Shown here: positions 25,401 through 63,640 of the stretch, piece by piece
Position numbering within the stretch: position 1 is the stretch's first letter
Layout of the letters: every line of letters begins with the position of its first letter
DNA from: Manis javanica
Taxonomy: Eukaryota; Chordata; Mammalia; Pholidota; Manidae
NCBI RefSeq assembly: GCF_040802235.1
Contig: NC_133166.1
Span: forward strand, 116,016,991 to 116,080,990
Direction of reading: 5' to 3'
Length of the DNA stretch: 64,000 nucleotides
Program-made: the position numbers and the translations under genes
Notes under the pieces: model-generated
The model's database searches: none
What the model was told of the DNA's origin: nothing
What the model saw: the letters and a program-made list of their open reading frames with translations, nothing else

Positions 25401-26150
25401 TCCTGCCCTCCGCGGACGGAGGGGAGCGCTTGGCTTGAGGAATCCCTGCTGGCCTCCGCCTTCCCTGGGGTTTCCCTTTCCTCACAGGCGGGACCGGGGA
25501 CTGGCGGGGCAATGGCGTCATCACAACATCGCCCCTGATAATAACAAAAGGCCCCTTGCCTGCGTTTGTAGCTTCCTCTGTTCTCAGGGCTTCTCACTTC
25601 AAGTGGCAAGTCGGGCCAGGCAGCGTCGCTCTGGCGTTCCGTACCTGTCAGCCTATTTCGAGACACCGCCCACCCCACTCCCACCGCCTGTTCTGTGTCC
25701 CGGTCTGGCGAACCCCTACCCCCATGGCCAGGGACTGAGGCAAAGCCAGCCACTAACTCTTTTTGAAGTTTAAGTCCTCAAGCCGGCTGACTGAAAAGCA
25801 CTTGTACTGGGCACACGCACGTCCGGTCGCAGCCACAGCCAAGCAAAGCATGCTTGAGCGCGCTGATGAGGGGCTTATTACTTATACCTGTGACAGTTAT
25901 GCTTTTCTTGGGTGGGCAACTGTTAAAACTACTAGTCCCCTGAACATGGGCTGCTGATTTTTTTTTTCTTCTGTGTTCTTTTTCCTTACACCTCCTCTCC
26001 CTCACTAGGTTTGGAGACGCCAGGTGGGGCCGGCAGTGGTTCCCAGGTGTACAGCCTGCAGTGCTTCAAGGCTGTACACCGAGGCAGTGGAGAAGGAGCT
26101 AGGCCTTAGGCCCCCATAATCTCATCAACAATAAACTCCTTCTTTGATTA
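25170..26150 (+). ncRNA. possible divergent transcript of ZNRD2
   Basis: Inference only. Human has an antisense/divergent lncRNA from the ZNRD2 promoter. Here the promoter has bidirectional-type sites and the first plus-strand AATAAA is at 26130-26135. No open frame resembles a protein. The stretch includes a perfect 11-bp inverted repeat at 26046-26080. No splice structure can be read. Confidence 0.2.
26046..26080. repeat. perfect 11-bp inverted repeat
   Basis: GGTGTACAGCC (26046-26056) and GGCTGTACACC (26070-26080) are exact reverse complements with a 13-nt loop. Pairing does not extend beyond the arms. Confidence 0.85.
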
Positions 26151-26527
26151 GACAGCATATGCCTCTGAAACTTCAGCCGAAGATCTAATGCCCTTCTCCA
26201 TGTTCCTCCTACACAGATTGCCGAGGACTGCCATTTCCTGACCCTTGCTGCCTCCTGCTTACTTGCAGAGCCAGCCCTGTGCCCCTCTTCGTTCTCTCCA
26301 GCTGCCAGCAGGCTCTTAGGCAGCAGTGTACCTGGCTCAGGGCCTGACTCTAGGTCAGTTCTGCCAAGCTGACTAGAGGGACTCGAACTCTAGCCTGTAT
26401 GCAAAGATGCTCCAGGTCCTTTCTGTATTCAGCTCCCAGCCCCGTCCTGAATTCCTCCTCAGTGCACCTTTCTGTGTCATCGTCATGCCCAATGTCCACT
26501 CAACAGTTTATTCTGCCTTACACCAAG

Positions 26528-26950
26528 GCCCTTACACTCATTCTCCTGCTTAATCCCTTTCACACACTCATGACAATCTTATGGGTAGGGACTACTGTTA
26601 TCCCCATTTTACAGAGCAGGAAATAGTAATTCTTTTTAAAACAAATCAGATCATGTCACTCCTCAAAAACCCTCTGGTATCTCCCCATCACACTTAGACA
26701 AAAATCCAAAACCCTTACTGTTGTCTCCAAAGTCCTATGTGTCTGGCCCCTGGCCCACTCACCTCCTCCTGCCGTCCCTACATTCCTCCTTTCCCACTAC
26801 AGGGAATTGCCATCACCTTTCCTCATTCAGGGGCCTTCCCTGCATCAAGTTCCACAGGAGGGCAGACAGGCTCAGACCTAGAATCAGGAAGGCCTGGGTT
26901 TGGGACTGGATTTGCTCACTGGTTATGTCAGTTGAAGTAATTTACTTCAC
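26528..26950. repeat. MIR - L2 - MIR cluster
   Basis: 26528-26635 is MIR on the minus strand (TTATCCCCATTTTACAGAGC). 26640-26830 is L2 on the plus strand (AAATCAGATCATGTCACTCC, TGGCCCCTGGCCCACTCACC). 26868-26950 is MIR on the plus strand (AAGGCCTGGGTTTGGGACTG). No gene is seen. Confidence 0.65.
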
Positions 26951-27125
26951 TAAAAAAAAAGGGTCTAAAATCAGTAACCTAAATTTCCACCTTAAGAAAC
27001 TGGAAAAAGAAAAGCAAACTAAAGCCAAAGCAAGCATAGAAGGCTGTAATAAAGGTTAGAGAAAACAAACTGACCCACAAGTTAGTTCTTTGAAAAGATT
27101 GACAAACTTTTAGCTAGACAGACCA
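26948..27125 (+). mobile_element. L1 LINE ORF2 fragment
   Basis: A piece of about 180 bases matches L1 ORF2 between endonuclease and reverse transcriptase: the stretches coding L-K-K-L-E-K-E-K-Q-T-K and, downstream, the text around GTTAGTTCTTTGAAAAGATT. It is truncated at both ends. Confidence 0.7.
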
Positions 27126-27299
27126 ACTCAAGCCCAAAGGGTGTGAACCTTGAAACTCTAGCTAAAAAGCAATGTGGCTGTGGTTGCTGATTCAAGGAGT
27201 CCCCGAATGTGAGATAGATGATAGTAATTCTGCCACCCAATAGGAGGCTTTGGATAGCAATGTTTTCAGCTAACTCTGGAAACAAATTGCGGCTGATCA

Positions 27300-29450
27300 A
27301 TCTAGACCACTTATGTAGATGCCCATGCTAAGGGCCCGTTCTCTGACGAGGCTGACACGAATCAAGCTATTGGTTGCGCCTGCACTGCCGAGATTGTCTC
27401 CATTTCTTCCTGGATCCATTATCTTACCAGACATGGCACATGTCCACCATCATAGAGTGGGCACAAAGTAAAGGATTCTGATGCTTCTGATGCAGAGGCC
27501 ACCCTTTCATGCCAGATTTGTGATTCCTGCCAAAAGTTCATCTGTTTGTCCTGTGATGAGAGAGGCCACAGTGTATGTAGCATTGTCCTGGCTCACTCCT
27601 GAGAGATTGAATACATAGTACCTTTTACTTGGAGCTATCTGTGGTGCTTTGCACTTTCTCAGGCTACAGAGCTGCTGTTCTGGTCCAATGGGCCAACTTT
27701 GGCCACACCATTGTGATTCTTGAGACTAATCTGTGTTTTGGGCTTTTTGGACTATTTGAAGTCTTACAACAGTGCACCCCTTATCGCAAAAGGCACTCAA
27801 CAGTGGGCAGATGGTCTAGGTATTTGATGGCCCTTCCATGCTCCCTATGATCCACAACCGTGTGGTACTGCTGAGTGCTGAAATAACCTCCTCAAAAATT
27901 AATTCAAAAGCTACTAATTGAGCCTGCACTGATGAACTTCTGGCTCTCCCTCCTGGTCCACACAGCAGTTCACTCACTGGATGCAGCTGTCCCCAGGATG
28001 GGACCATCTCCTCCTGGCCATGACCTTCACAATGATCAGGATAAGAGAGATGTTTTTGAAAATTCAGGGATCCATGTTCACCACTCCTGGATGTAATGCT
28101 TCTTTCTTTCCTCAACACAAATGCAAGGCCAGCCTGGTTGGTGTGTCTCCTGGGTGGCAGCACTATCAAAAAGTTGCTTAGGAGATTTAAAATGAATTGT
28201 GGTTCAAACACCTGGATTCTCCTGTTGGACTGACATGGTCCTGGGTCATGATAATAACTGGAGTGCTTGATGTGTACTTTCTCTGAGTCCCCAACATGTA
28301 GACCGTGGGATATAATGACTCAAGGTGGGTGTTAGAAAAAATGTCCTTGTCCTTCTTGCACCTGACTCTTCCGGGTGAAAGGGGTGCATAGGGAGTGACT
28401 GGGAAAAGGGTGACATTCTAGTTACTGGAATAGAACACATCGGTTTGAGGGTGAAAGGAGAACAGCAGCCTTGGCACCTGGGGAGGGAACACCTCAGACA
28501 CAGGACACTTGGGGGACAAAGATACATTAATGACCTTTGTATTTCCAAGCCACCCAGAGCCTCGCTTACTGAGGAAAACACCCTGGTCCAGCTCACCCAG
28601 GCTGTTGCATGTGCCTTAAATTTCCCTGACTGCTGGGCCTGCCATCCTCCACCAGACAGTTCTGACCTTTATTTGATTGCCATTCTGCTTGACCTTATTG
28701 AGAGACTGGAAGCAACAGGGGGCAGCCTCAGCTCCTATACCTCCCACATAAAACACCTGCCAAACAACACCACCAGGTGTCTTTCTCATCCCCAATCCTG
28801 CAGCCATCCATGAAATGGATGAATGCCATCTGGCTGGTGGTATGGACAAACAGGACAGGCTGGACCAACTGCCCTCAGTCAGCCCCTCCAAAAACAAGGA
28901 CTAGACTCAATTACTTGAACTGGACAGGGAACTCTAAGGCCTGCTAGCCTGTGGAGAGGCCACACTGGAGGCACCATCAACCTGTGCCTCCCAGCGGATG
29001 TGGGTCCCATTTGTGGGGTGCCAGGTTTCTTCCCAGAAGCACCACATGTACCTTGAGACTGTGCAGCTTGTAGGGAAGTCACACATTAACTTGTCCTTAA
29101 CAGGTGTACACAGAAGGTCCCAGAAGTGCTTGGGGTTGAGCCTACTCACAGCAGTCATGAAGGGTAGACCAGTTGTCTGTAAAGCAGTAGGCTTGGATTC
29201 TTTCAGACCCCTCACCAGAAAATTTATCACACTCTCATGTAAGCCAGCCCATCATCTGTCCTTACTGTAGCACTATTGACAGGGCAGTAGTTAGGCTCAT
29301 TCCTGAGTGACAGCACACACCATGGTGGGATATATACTCACATGGCTCAATTACAGGCCTACCTGCACCTCATGGGGGTCATATCCACATGGTAATGAGT
29401 ACCCCGTGCACATACCTGCAGCTCTGAAAAACATAACTTATGTTATTATA
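27300..29450 (+). mobile_element. old env-bearing endogenous retrovirus fossil
   Basis: A degraded retroviral internal region. The first part resembles the RNase H-integrase end of pol. The later part, about 28500-29250, has env-like text, including a surface-subunit-type C-W-x-C motif near 28635. The presence of env, with pol of this type, suggests an ERV1/gamma-like or related element; the family is not settled. No flanking LTRs were recognised. It is broken in many places and looks ancient. It lies next to the L1 piece and a MIR, in gene-free DNA. Confidence 0.55.
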
Positions 29451-29572
29451 TTTTCACACTAACAGGCACCCAAAAAGGGTTAGCCGTCTTGTTTTTCATT
29501 GCAGTATGAATTAACCAGACATTTCTATGAAACAGGAAAGGGCTAGATGATACCCTAGTAAAAATAATAATA

Positions 29573-29745
29573 CTCAACTTTCAGTGTTTTCTTTGGGCCA
29601 GGCACTGTGCCAAGAGCTTTTCATTAATTATCTCATTTAATCCTCAGGACAATGCTGTCAGTTAGGTCTTATCATCATCCCCAGTTTGGAGATGAGAAAG
29701 CTGAGGCTTGGATAGGTGAAGAGACTTACCCACCATCACCCTGCT
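29573..29745 (-). repeat. MIR SINE, near full length
   Basis: Contains TTGGGCCAGGCACTGTGCCA, TATCTCATTTAATCCTCAGG and GATGAGAAAGCTGAGGCTTG in MIR minus-strand order. Confidence 0.8.
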
Positions 29746-30129
29746 GGGGTGTGGCAGCACACCTCTACAGTGAGTCCCACCAGTGGCCTTCTCCTGTGTT
29801 GGAAGGGTGACAAAGAGCAGAGGAATTACGTCAGATCCTCTGATTTACCAAGTGTGAAGATCAGCTCATTTCATTTTCCAGTCCCTTCACTCTGCGGTTC
29901 ATCCCAGTATGTGGTACACCAGAGGGACCCAGTGATGCTTTCAGTCATGGTCTTTGGAGAGAGATGCTTCAGGGCAGAATTGTCCACTTCAGGCTTCCAA
30001 AGTTCAAATCCTCATCCTTAGAACTGATGAGCGGCTCCACTCCAACCCTCTGGAGCCATTTCTTCAGAGCCTCAGTACTTCCCCAAGACGTTCAGAGCTC
30101 AGAGAGGCAGCCCAGTGCCCAGTGTGCAG

Positions 30130-30780
30130 TCAGCCCTCTTTCATGAGCACTTGCTATGTGGCCAGCATCTGCTAAGTACTTCTTAAATATCAGCTTATTT
30201 GATTTCCCATTTAAAAAGGAAACCGAGACATAGAAAAGTTAAAGAATTTTCCCAATTCACATGGCTGGCACAGGATGCAGCCAGGAAGGTCTAATGCCAG
30301 AAAACAACCGCCATGCTATGCTACCCCATGAAATATAACTTCATTATGTAGGCTGCTGCCCCATCTAGCCAATTCCCCTAACAGGTCTTTGGAGCCCTGG
30401 GTTTGAGTCCTGGCTCTGTCATTGACCAGCTATGTAACCTCGGCCAAGTACTCTGCCTTCTCTGGGCCTCAAGAGCCGCTCTGCACAAAGGACCCTTCCC
30501 TAACATTTAAGAAGTCGGAACATTCCCTGGGCTTGGATCTTGTGGCTCCTCGTTGTTCCACTGAAGCAAAACCCCTCATTGCCCTTGGGGCCCCACCCAC
30601 CTGTCGGGCACATTTGTGGCATACCTCCCATCCCTCCCTCCCAGGAGCGCTGGGTAGGTTTTGGATCAGGCAGGCTCGAGTTCAGTCCCCACATTGGACT
30701 CGCCAGATGACCTGAGTCTAATTTCTTCTTCGGAGCCTTGGTTTCCCCTCTGCAGGGTCATTGGGAGGATGAAATAACAT
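30130..30780. repeat. three MIR copies
   Basis: 30130-30305 minus strand (ATGAGCACTTGCTATGTGGC, AGGAAACCGAGACATAGAAA). 30385-30470 plus strand (GGGTTTGAGTCCTGGCTCTG). 30655-30780 plus strand (GATGACCTGAGTCTAATTTC, TTGGTTTCCCCTCTGCAGGG). Confidence 0.7.
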
Positions 30781-30831
30781 CACAGTGTAAACTGTACAGT
30801 AAACGGTGGCACTTTTGTGGTCTTGCGCCAT

Positions 30832-31350
30832 TCAATCGACAAACTTTAGCACCCTCTGTGGGCCAGGCCCTGTGCTAGGATCTGGAGACATGGTGGGGCC
30901 TTCCTGGGAGGGCAGTGAGATGGACAATAAGTGAGTAAACACCATAAAGAAGAATGTTTCAGGCTGTGACAAGTACCATCAGGACACATGTGGGTGAGGT
31001 GACCCAGAGGGCCAGGGTAGCGGCTTTAGACAAAGATGTAAGAAATACCACCCAGAGGTAAGAACCATAGACAGGAAGGGTCACCTCCTGGCAGAGGCCC
31101 GAGCTCAGCTCCTCTGAGGCACAGAGGACTTGGCAGGCCTAGGCTAGGAAAGGAAAGCCACTTGAGGATTTGTGTGTGTGTGTGTGTGTGCTATTTTTGT
31201 CGGCTTGTTTGTGTGTTTTTTTTTTGATATCATTAATCTACAATTACATGAGGAACATTATGTTTACTAGACTTCCCCCGACTTGAGGATTTTTAAGCAG
31301 GGGAGCAGCATGATTGGAATTCATATTTAAAAGGTGACCTGGCACCTACT
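30832..31350 (-). repeat. L2 LINE, split by a later L1 insertion
   Basis: GTGGGCCAGGCCCTGTGCTA and then GAGATGGACAATAAGTGAGT are the reverse complement of the L2 3-prime end. The text resumes after the inserted L1 tail with TTTAAGCAGGGGAGCAGCAT, also L2-like. Confidence 0.6.
31172..31280 (-). mobile_element. L1 3-prime end insertion with target-site duplication
   Basis: A 109-base insert is flanked by an exact 12-bp duplication, ACTTGAGGATTT, at 31160-31171 and 31281-31292. Read on the minus strand it is a short 3-prime-end fragment (GTCTAGTAAACATAATGTTC), then a run of A, then a C/A-rich tail that is (GT)n on the plus strand. This is a strongly 5-prime-truncated retrotransposition. The exact duplication marks it as the youngest insertion I can see in the window. 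Confidence 0.8.
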
Positions 31351-31368
31351 GGAGGAGGGAGTAGAGCA

Positions 31369-31508
31369 GCAGAGACGGTGCTGGGGGGACCTGTAAGGTG
31401 GCAGAGACGGTGCCGGGGGAGCCCGTAAGGGGGCAGAAACGGTGCTGGGGGGACCTGTAAGGTGGCAGAGACGGTGCCGGGGGAGCCCGTAAGGGGGCAG
31501 AAATGCTC
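31369..31508 (+). repeat. 32-bp minisatellite, four units
   Basis: Units at 31369-31400, 31401-31432, 31433-31464 and 31465-31496, plus a partial fifth. Units 1 and 3 are alike, as are 2 and 4, so the true higher-order period is 64 bp. Confidence 0.92.
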
Positions 31509-32044
31509 TGGGATGATGGCAAAGGTCAGGGTCTCCCTGGACTTGCAGAACTTACAGCTATGAAGCAGGAAAGCAGACCAGGAGGTTCTAGGAAGATGGG
31601 GTGGCTGGGTGACAAGTAAAGGTGGACAGGCCAAGGATCACATGTGCTGCACTGCTGCAGGCCACACTGCTAGTCCGCTCAGAGTCCTTGTCCCTGCTCT
31701 GTGACACAAGGCTCCTCAGGCCCTGGGAGGCCCACCTGGGCAGGAGGAGACTAGGGTGCTATTTCTTTCCCTGGCTCCCTCCCTGCAGCCTGCGTTCAGA
31801 CAGATGCTACAGGTCTCTGCGGAAGGCCATGCTCCCTTGGGGCTGTCCTCCCCTCCAGCTCCTGCCGCTCGGGGAGGTCTGGTGGCAGGCCAATGGCTCC
31901 CTCTCTAGTCCTTTCAGCAGCAAGGGCTCCCCTCAGTAGCCCTTTGTAAACAGTGTCCCCCTCTTAGCTCCCTATCACCCACACGAGGGTGCCCCCTATA
32001 TCCTGCTGGGTCCCCAGTGAGCTTAAGTTTGACAATGCCAACAG

Positions 32045-33230
32045 GTGACATTTGTTGAGCACTCATTATATGCCACACATGGGGCTGGGAGTTTGCTCTC
32101 GCTGCTCTGAGTCTCTGGGCCCCCCAGCAGCCCCTGAGGCAGGGCTGTCATGACCCTCTTCCTACTCTCAGCAGCTTGGATGCTGTTGTCACACTCCTCC
32201 CAAAACACTCCCTCCTCTTGGCCTGCATCCCTCTTCTGGTTTCCTCTCTCTGCTCTCTCCAGCTGCTGCTTGAGTCACTTCTGACTCTCCGTCCTCTCCC
32301 TGACCTGGGGGTAGTGATCTCCCTTGTTTTCCCCAAGTCTCTCCTCTCCTGAGCTGAACCCATCCTTCCCATGGCTGGGAAGACCCATGATGCTGAGGAT
32401 CCTGGGTCTGTCTCCAGGCCAGAGCCCTGGACTGAGACGTCTCCACCTGGACAATACAAACACCTCAGACTCAGCAGATCCCAGAGAGCTCCAGACTCCT
32501 CCTTGTGTCACGTTCTCTGCCACCTTCCTCACCCACCTCAGGGGCTCAGGCCAGAAACCTGGGAGTCATTCATGACACCCGCTGCTCCAATACCCTCCCC
32601 ACTTCACCCAGTCTCTTTCCACTGTGTCCCAGATATATTTCCACTGTGTCCAAGCTATATAATCTTTCCTGCGCTGACAGTGACAGCACTGCCATTTACC
32701 CACCACCATGAAAATAAACCCCAGATTCCTCACCATGGCCTCCTTCCTCCCAAGCGCTTTCTCCCCCTTCCCACCCTGTTGCCCCACTGGCCTTCTCTCA
32801 GTTCCCATCCCTCAGCTCCGCATGCTCCTTCGCAAAGTGTCTCCTCACAGTGCCCTCAACCCTTCAGGCCTCGTGCATGCTGCCCTCCCGCGTGGCTGGC
32901 TCTGCACCTGTGAACTTCGGCTCCTCCAGTTTCTGGCTTAGAAGTCTTATCAGAGGGGCTTCCTGGACTTCCAGGCCCCCCCGCCTGCTCCCAGCTCCTT
33001 GCTCTCTGTCACAGTGCCAACCTTTGTTATAGCCACTATCATGTGTGAACTGATCTGTCACATGTCTGCACATCCCTCTCCTGAGGACAGAAGCTCCAGA
33101 AGGGCAGAGATTGGCTCTACTTCTTACCAAGAGCTTGCCATGTAGTAGGTTCTCAGTTTGTTGAATGAATAGATCCCCATTTCAGAGGTGAGAAAACTGA
33201 GGCTCAGAGAGATTAAAGCACCAGCCCTAG
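32045..33230. repeat. MIR - long L2 - MIR
   Basis: 32045-32155 is MIR on the minus strand (TTGTTGAGCACTCATTATAT). About 32160-33165 is a long L2 relic on the plus strand, ending TTCTCAGTTTGTTGAATGAA. 33172-33230 is MIR on the minus strand (AAAACTGAGGCTCAGAGAGA). No gene is seen; 33230-34400 shows no nameable feature except C-rich unique DNA. Confidence 0.65.
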
Positions 33231-34429
33231 TCTGTTTGTGCTATGTTCCAAGGTGAGCCACCACCTGGGTCAGGTTCATGTGAGTGAGAGGAAAAAATGA
33301 CCATAAAATGCTTAGTTCTGCACCTGGCAGGGGGTAAACCCTCACTGTTATTCCCTGCCTCAGTGTGTGACCTGAGCCCTGAGGGAGGGTGGGGCTGGGT
33401 GGGGCTGCCTCTCACACCCGCTCCTGGATTCCAGCAGCAGGGATCCCCTGGGGACTGGAGATGGTTCCTGTCCCACCTCTGCAATTCCTGTCTGTGTGAA
33501 CAGGTCCTGAGCCCACTGGGCGATTCAGTCTCCATTAAGGGCCTCCCTCATTCCCTCAGAGCTACCCAAATAAATCCACCACCACCAAAGTAAAGCTCCC
33601 CGCTCCTTGGACAGGTGTGCCAGAAGGCAAGTGCCTGGCGCTCCCTGCCACTCTGGAGCCCATCTCTAGTTTGGCAGTGTCCTGCTCTGGATGGACCCCG
33701 CTCACACCCACCCCCTGCTGAATTGTGTGCATCACAGATGGAATCTTGGGGTCTCTGGCCAGTCCCCCCACCCCCCACTATGGCCTGGGCCCCAGGACAC
33801 TGCGTCCTCCAGAGCCTCCCTTCCTGACAGTGGACAGGCCTGGCTCCTCTCTAGCCTTGACCAAACTCAAGGCCCCTCCCCAGCCCCTGCCAACCCCTGC
33901 CCTGGGGCCCAACTGTGCCTCCCTCCAGCCCCCTGAGCCCTCAAGCAGCACCCCCTTCCTCCCGGCTGTTAGCCTGGGAAGGGGGCCAGGTCCTGAGCTC
34001 AGACCTTGGCGATTCCAGAGTGTCTGAGGCCCAGAGCCAGCCCCGGCAGCCCGGCCAGACAAGGCGCAGGGGGTGGGGGGCAGGGTGGGCACCAGGAGGG
34101 CATTTAGAGGGGATTGGCAGGGGAACTGGATTCCCAGCTTTGTTCTTTCTGCTCCTCTTCTGGACCCCTCACTGAGACCTTGGCCAAAGGGCACCTCCTC
34201 CTTGAGGCATCTCCCCAGAGAGGAGTGGACCAGTACTAATGAGAAGTGACTTTGGGTGGTGAGACCCCCACATTAGCACGGAAGGCTGGGAAAGAGCCCA
34301 GAGACCTGGCCTCCAGGACCACCTGGCCTCCCCGACCGCGTGACCCGGGCAAGGCCGGCCTCCCTCCCCCAGCCTCGGTTTCCCGCTTTGATGCACCGGG
34401 AGTTGGGCTGGGCAGGCCCGCCACCCCGC

Positions 34430-35091
34430 CCGGAGGAATCTGGGCCGGCGGTCCCAGGTGAGGGCCCGCTGGAAGGGACCCAGCGCGGCGGCGGCGGGTT
34501 CCGGCGGGGGCGGGCATCTGGGGCGGGGACCTCCCCCCGGCCTCCGCCTGCCCGCACACCCTCGCGCCTCCGGGCGGCCGCGGCGACGCTTTAAGCAGAA
34601 AAAAACCGTCTCCCTGGCCCGGGGCCAGCGTCCCAGCCCCCTCGCCGCCGCCGCGCCGCGCTCCAGCCAGGGAAAACAACTGCTCACTTCTCCCTGCTTC
34701 CCGGCGCCCGCGGGAGCCCAGCCCGGCCGGGGGAGGCGCGGAGCGGGCCGGCCGCCCGGCCTCCCTCTGCCCTCGCTCCTCCTCTCCGCCTCAGCTCGCT
34801 CCGGCCGCCCCGCGCCGGCCGCACTCTGGGGCTCTCGCAGGCCCCCGGCCCGGCTCGTGGCTGGGCTCCCGCCCGGGACTGGGGCAGTTTCTGGGCTCCC
34901 CGCAGTCCAGCCTCCATCTCTGCCTCGCGCTGGCCCCCCGCCCGCGCCTGCTGTCCCTCCCAGCGCGCTTCCTCCGTTCCTGTCCCTCGCCGCCCTCCCC
35001 ACGCCTCTCCCGGGCCCCCGGCTTGCTACCCGCCGCGGGCGCCGGGACCGTAGCCCCCGCCCGGCCGCGCCCCCGGGTCCTGCGGCCGCGG
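34430..35091 (+). promoter_or_regulatory. LTBP3: LTBP3 CpG-island promoter and 5-prime UTR
   Basis: Very dense CpG runs from about 34430 into exon 1 (to about 35450), with GC boxes such as GGGGCGGGGAC near 34520 and no TATA box. I see no ATG between about 34700 and the start codon, so no upstream ORF. Confidence 0.65.
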
Positions 35092-51683
<16,592 letters not shown>

Positions 51684-52082
51684 CATCGCCCTCGGCCCGG
51701 ACCTCGGCGATCACCGAGGGGATTCTGCCCTGCACTTGGGGCGAACTCGGCCTCTAGTTTCTGCCCCGATCCGGGGCTCGGACCCAGGGAGCCTCCAGGG
51801 CTCACAGACAGACCCCTTCCCGCGCCGTGTGTCCCGAGGGCTCGCATGCCGGCTCCGCCCAGATCACAGGCGGAAGTTGGGTCTTCCCGGGCGCTGCTGG
51901 CCTTCCTCCTAGAGGGCATCTCCTAGAAACTGATAAATCAGATGTGCCTCATTACTCTTGGCTTTTGAAGCAAATTGATGTTCACATCTGTGGTGGGTCT
52001 GTGTTGGGCGGGGACTCCGCAGGGCAGCGCCAGACCCCAGCCTCCTGGGAGGGGCTACACTGAGCCCAGCACAGGCGTGTGA

Positions 52083-52088
52083 AATAAA
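52083..52088 (+). terminator. LTBP3: LTBP3 poly(A) signal
   Basis: AATAAA 400 bases past the LTBP3 stop. A second plus-strand AATAAA at 52159-52164 could act as an alternative and would carry the LTBP3 transcript further into the SCYL1 3-prime UTR. The signal is interleaved with the opposite-strand SCYL1 signal. Confidence 0.8.
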
Positions 52089-52089
52089 A

Positions 52090-52095
52090 TTTATT
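52090..52095 (-). terminator. SCYL1: SCYL1 poly(A) signal
   Basis: TTTATT on the plus strand is AATAAA on the minus strand, about 118 bases past the SCYL1 stop. It starts one base after the LTBP3 signal ends. Confidence 0.8.
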
Positions 52096-52212
52096 GTGGC
52101 TCTGATTATGTACACGTGTGATGTGCCAGGCCGCCCGGCCGGCTCGCATGATTTGTACAATAAATACATCCGTGGGGCCCACTCTCCGGCAGGAAGTACC
52201 CACACTAGCAGT

Positions 52213-63437
<11,225 letters not shown>

Positions 63438-63640
63438 CCCCGCCGCCGCCGCCGCGAGCTCGGGAGCCTCAGCGCCCGCTCCTCCGGCGGCCCGAGCCGG
63501 GGCGGGGCGGGGCGGGGGCGGGGCCGTACGGCTGGGGGCGGGGCCATGGTGGGGGCGGGGCCGGAGCAACTCATTCCCCGCGCAGGGCGCGCGGGCCCAG
63601 GGCCGCCAGTGACGTGGGGGGGGGGACGTGGGGGAGGGAC
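63438..63640 (-). promoter_or_regulatory. SCYL1: SCYL1 CpG-island promoter with G-quadruplex-type run
   Basis: Just upstream of the start codon, 63498-63523 carries five runs of four or five G on the plus strand (repeats of GGGGC), each a GC box, followed by more GC boxes to 63564. There is no TATA box. The G-runs fit the G-quadruplex rule. CpG density extends from exon 1 (about 63100) to 63600. Confidence 0.6.

Noticed and set aside
28445-28813. 122-codon plus-strand open frame as a possible new host gene
   Set aside because: Its text is env-like and lies in the same decayed retrovirus fossil as the pol-like part. It is a relic, not a host gene.
31369-31508. Regular repeats as a CRISPR array
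   Set aside because: Units are joined head to tail with no unique spacers and lie in a mammalian genome; it is a minisatellite.
32371-32913. 180-codon open frame in the intergenic region
   Set aside because: It runs through an L2 relic of pyrimidine-rich text, with no similarity to a protein I know.
34169-35002. 277-codon minus-strand open frame
   Set aside because: Falls in the LTBP3 CpG island, where stop codons are rare by composition; Ala/Arg/Gly/Pro-rich with no known domain and no conserved start.
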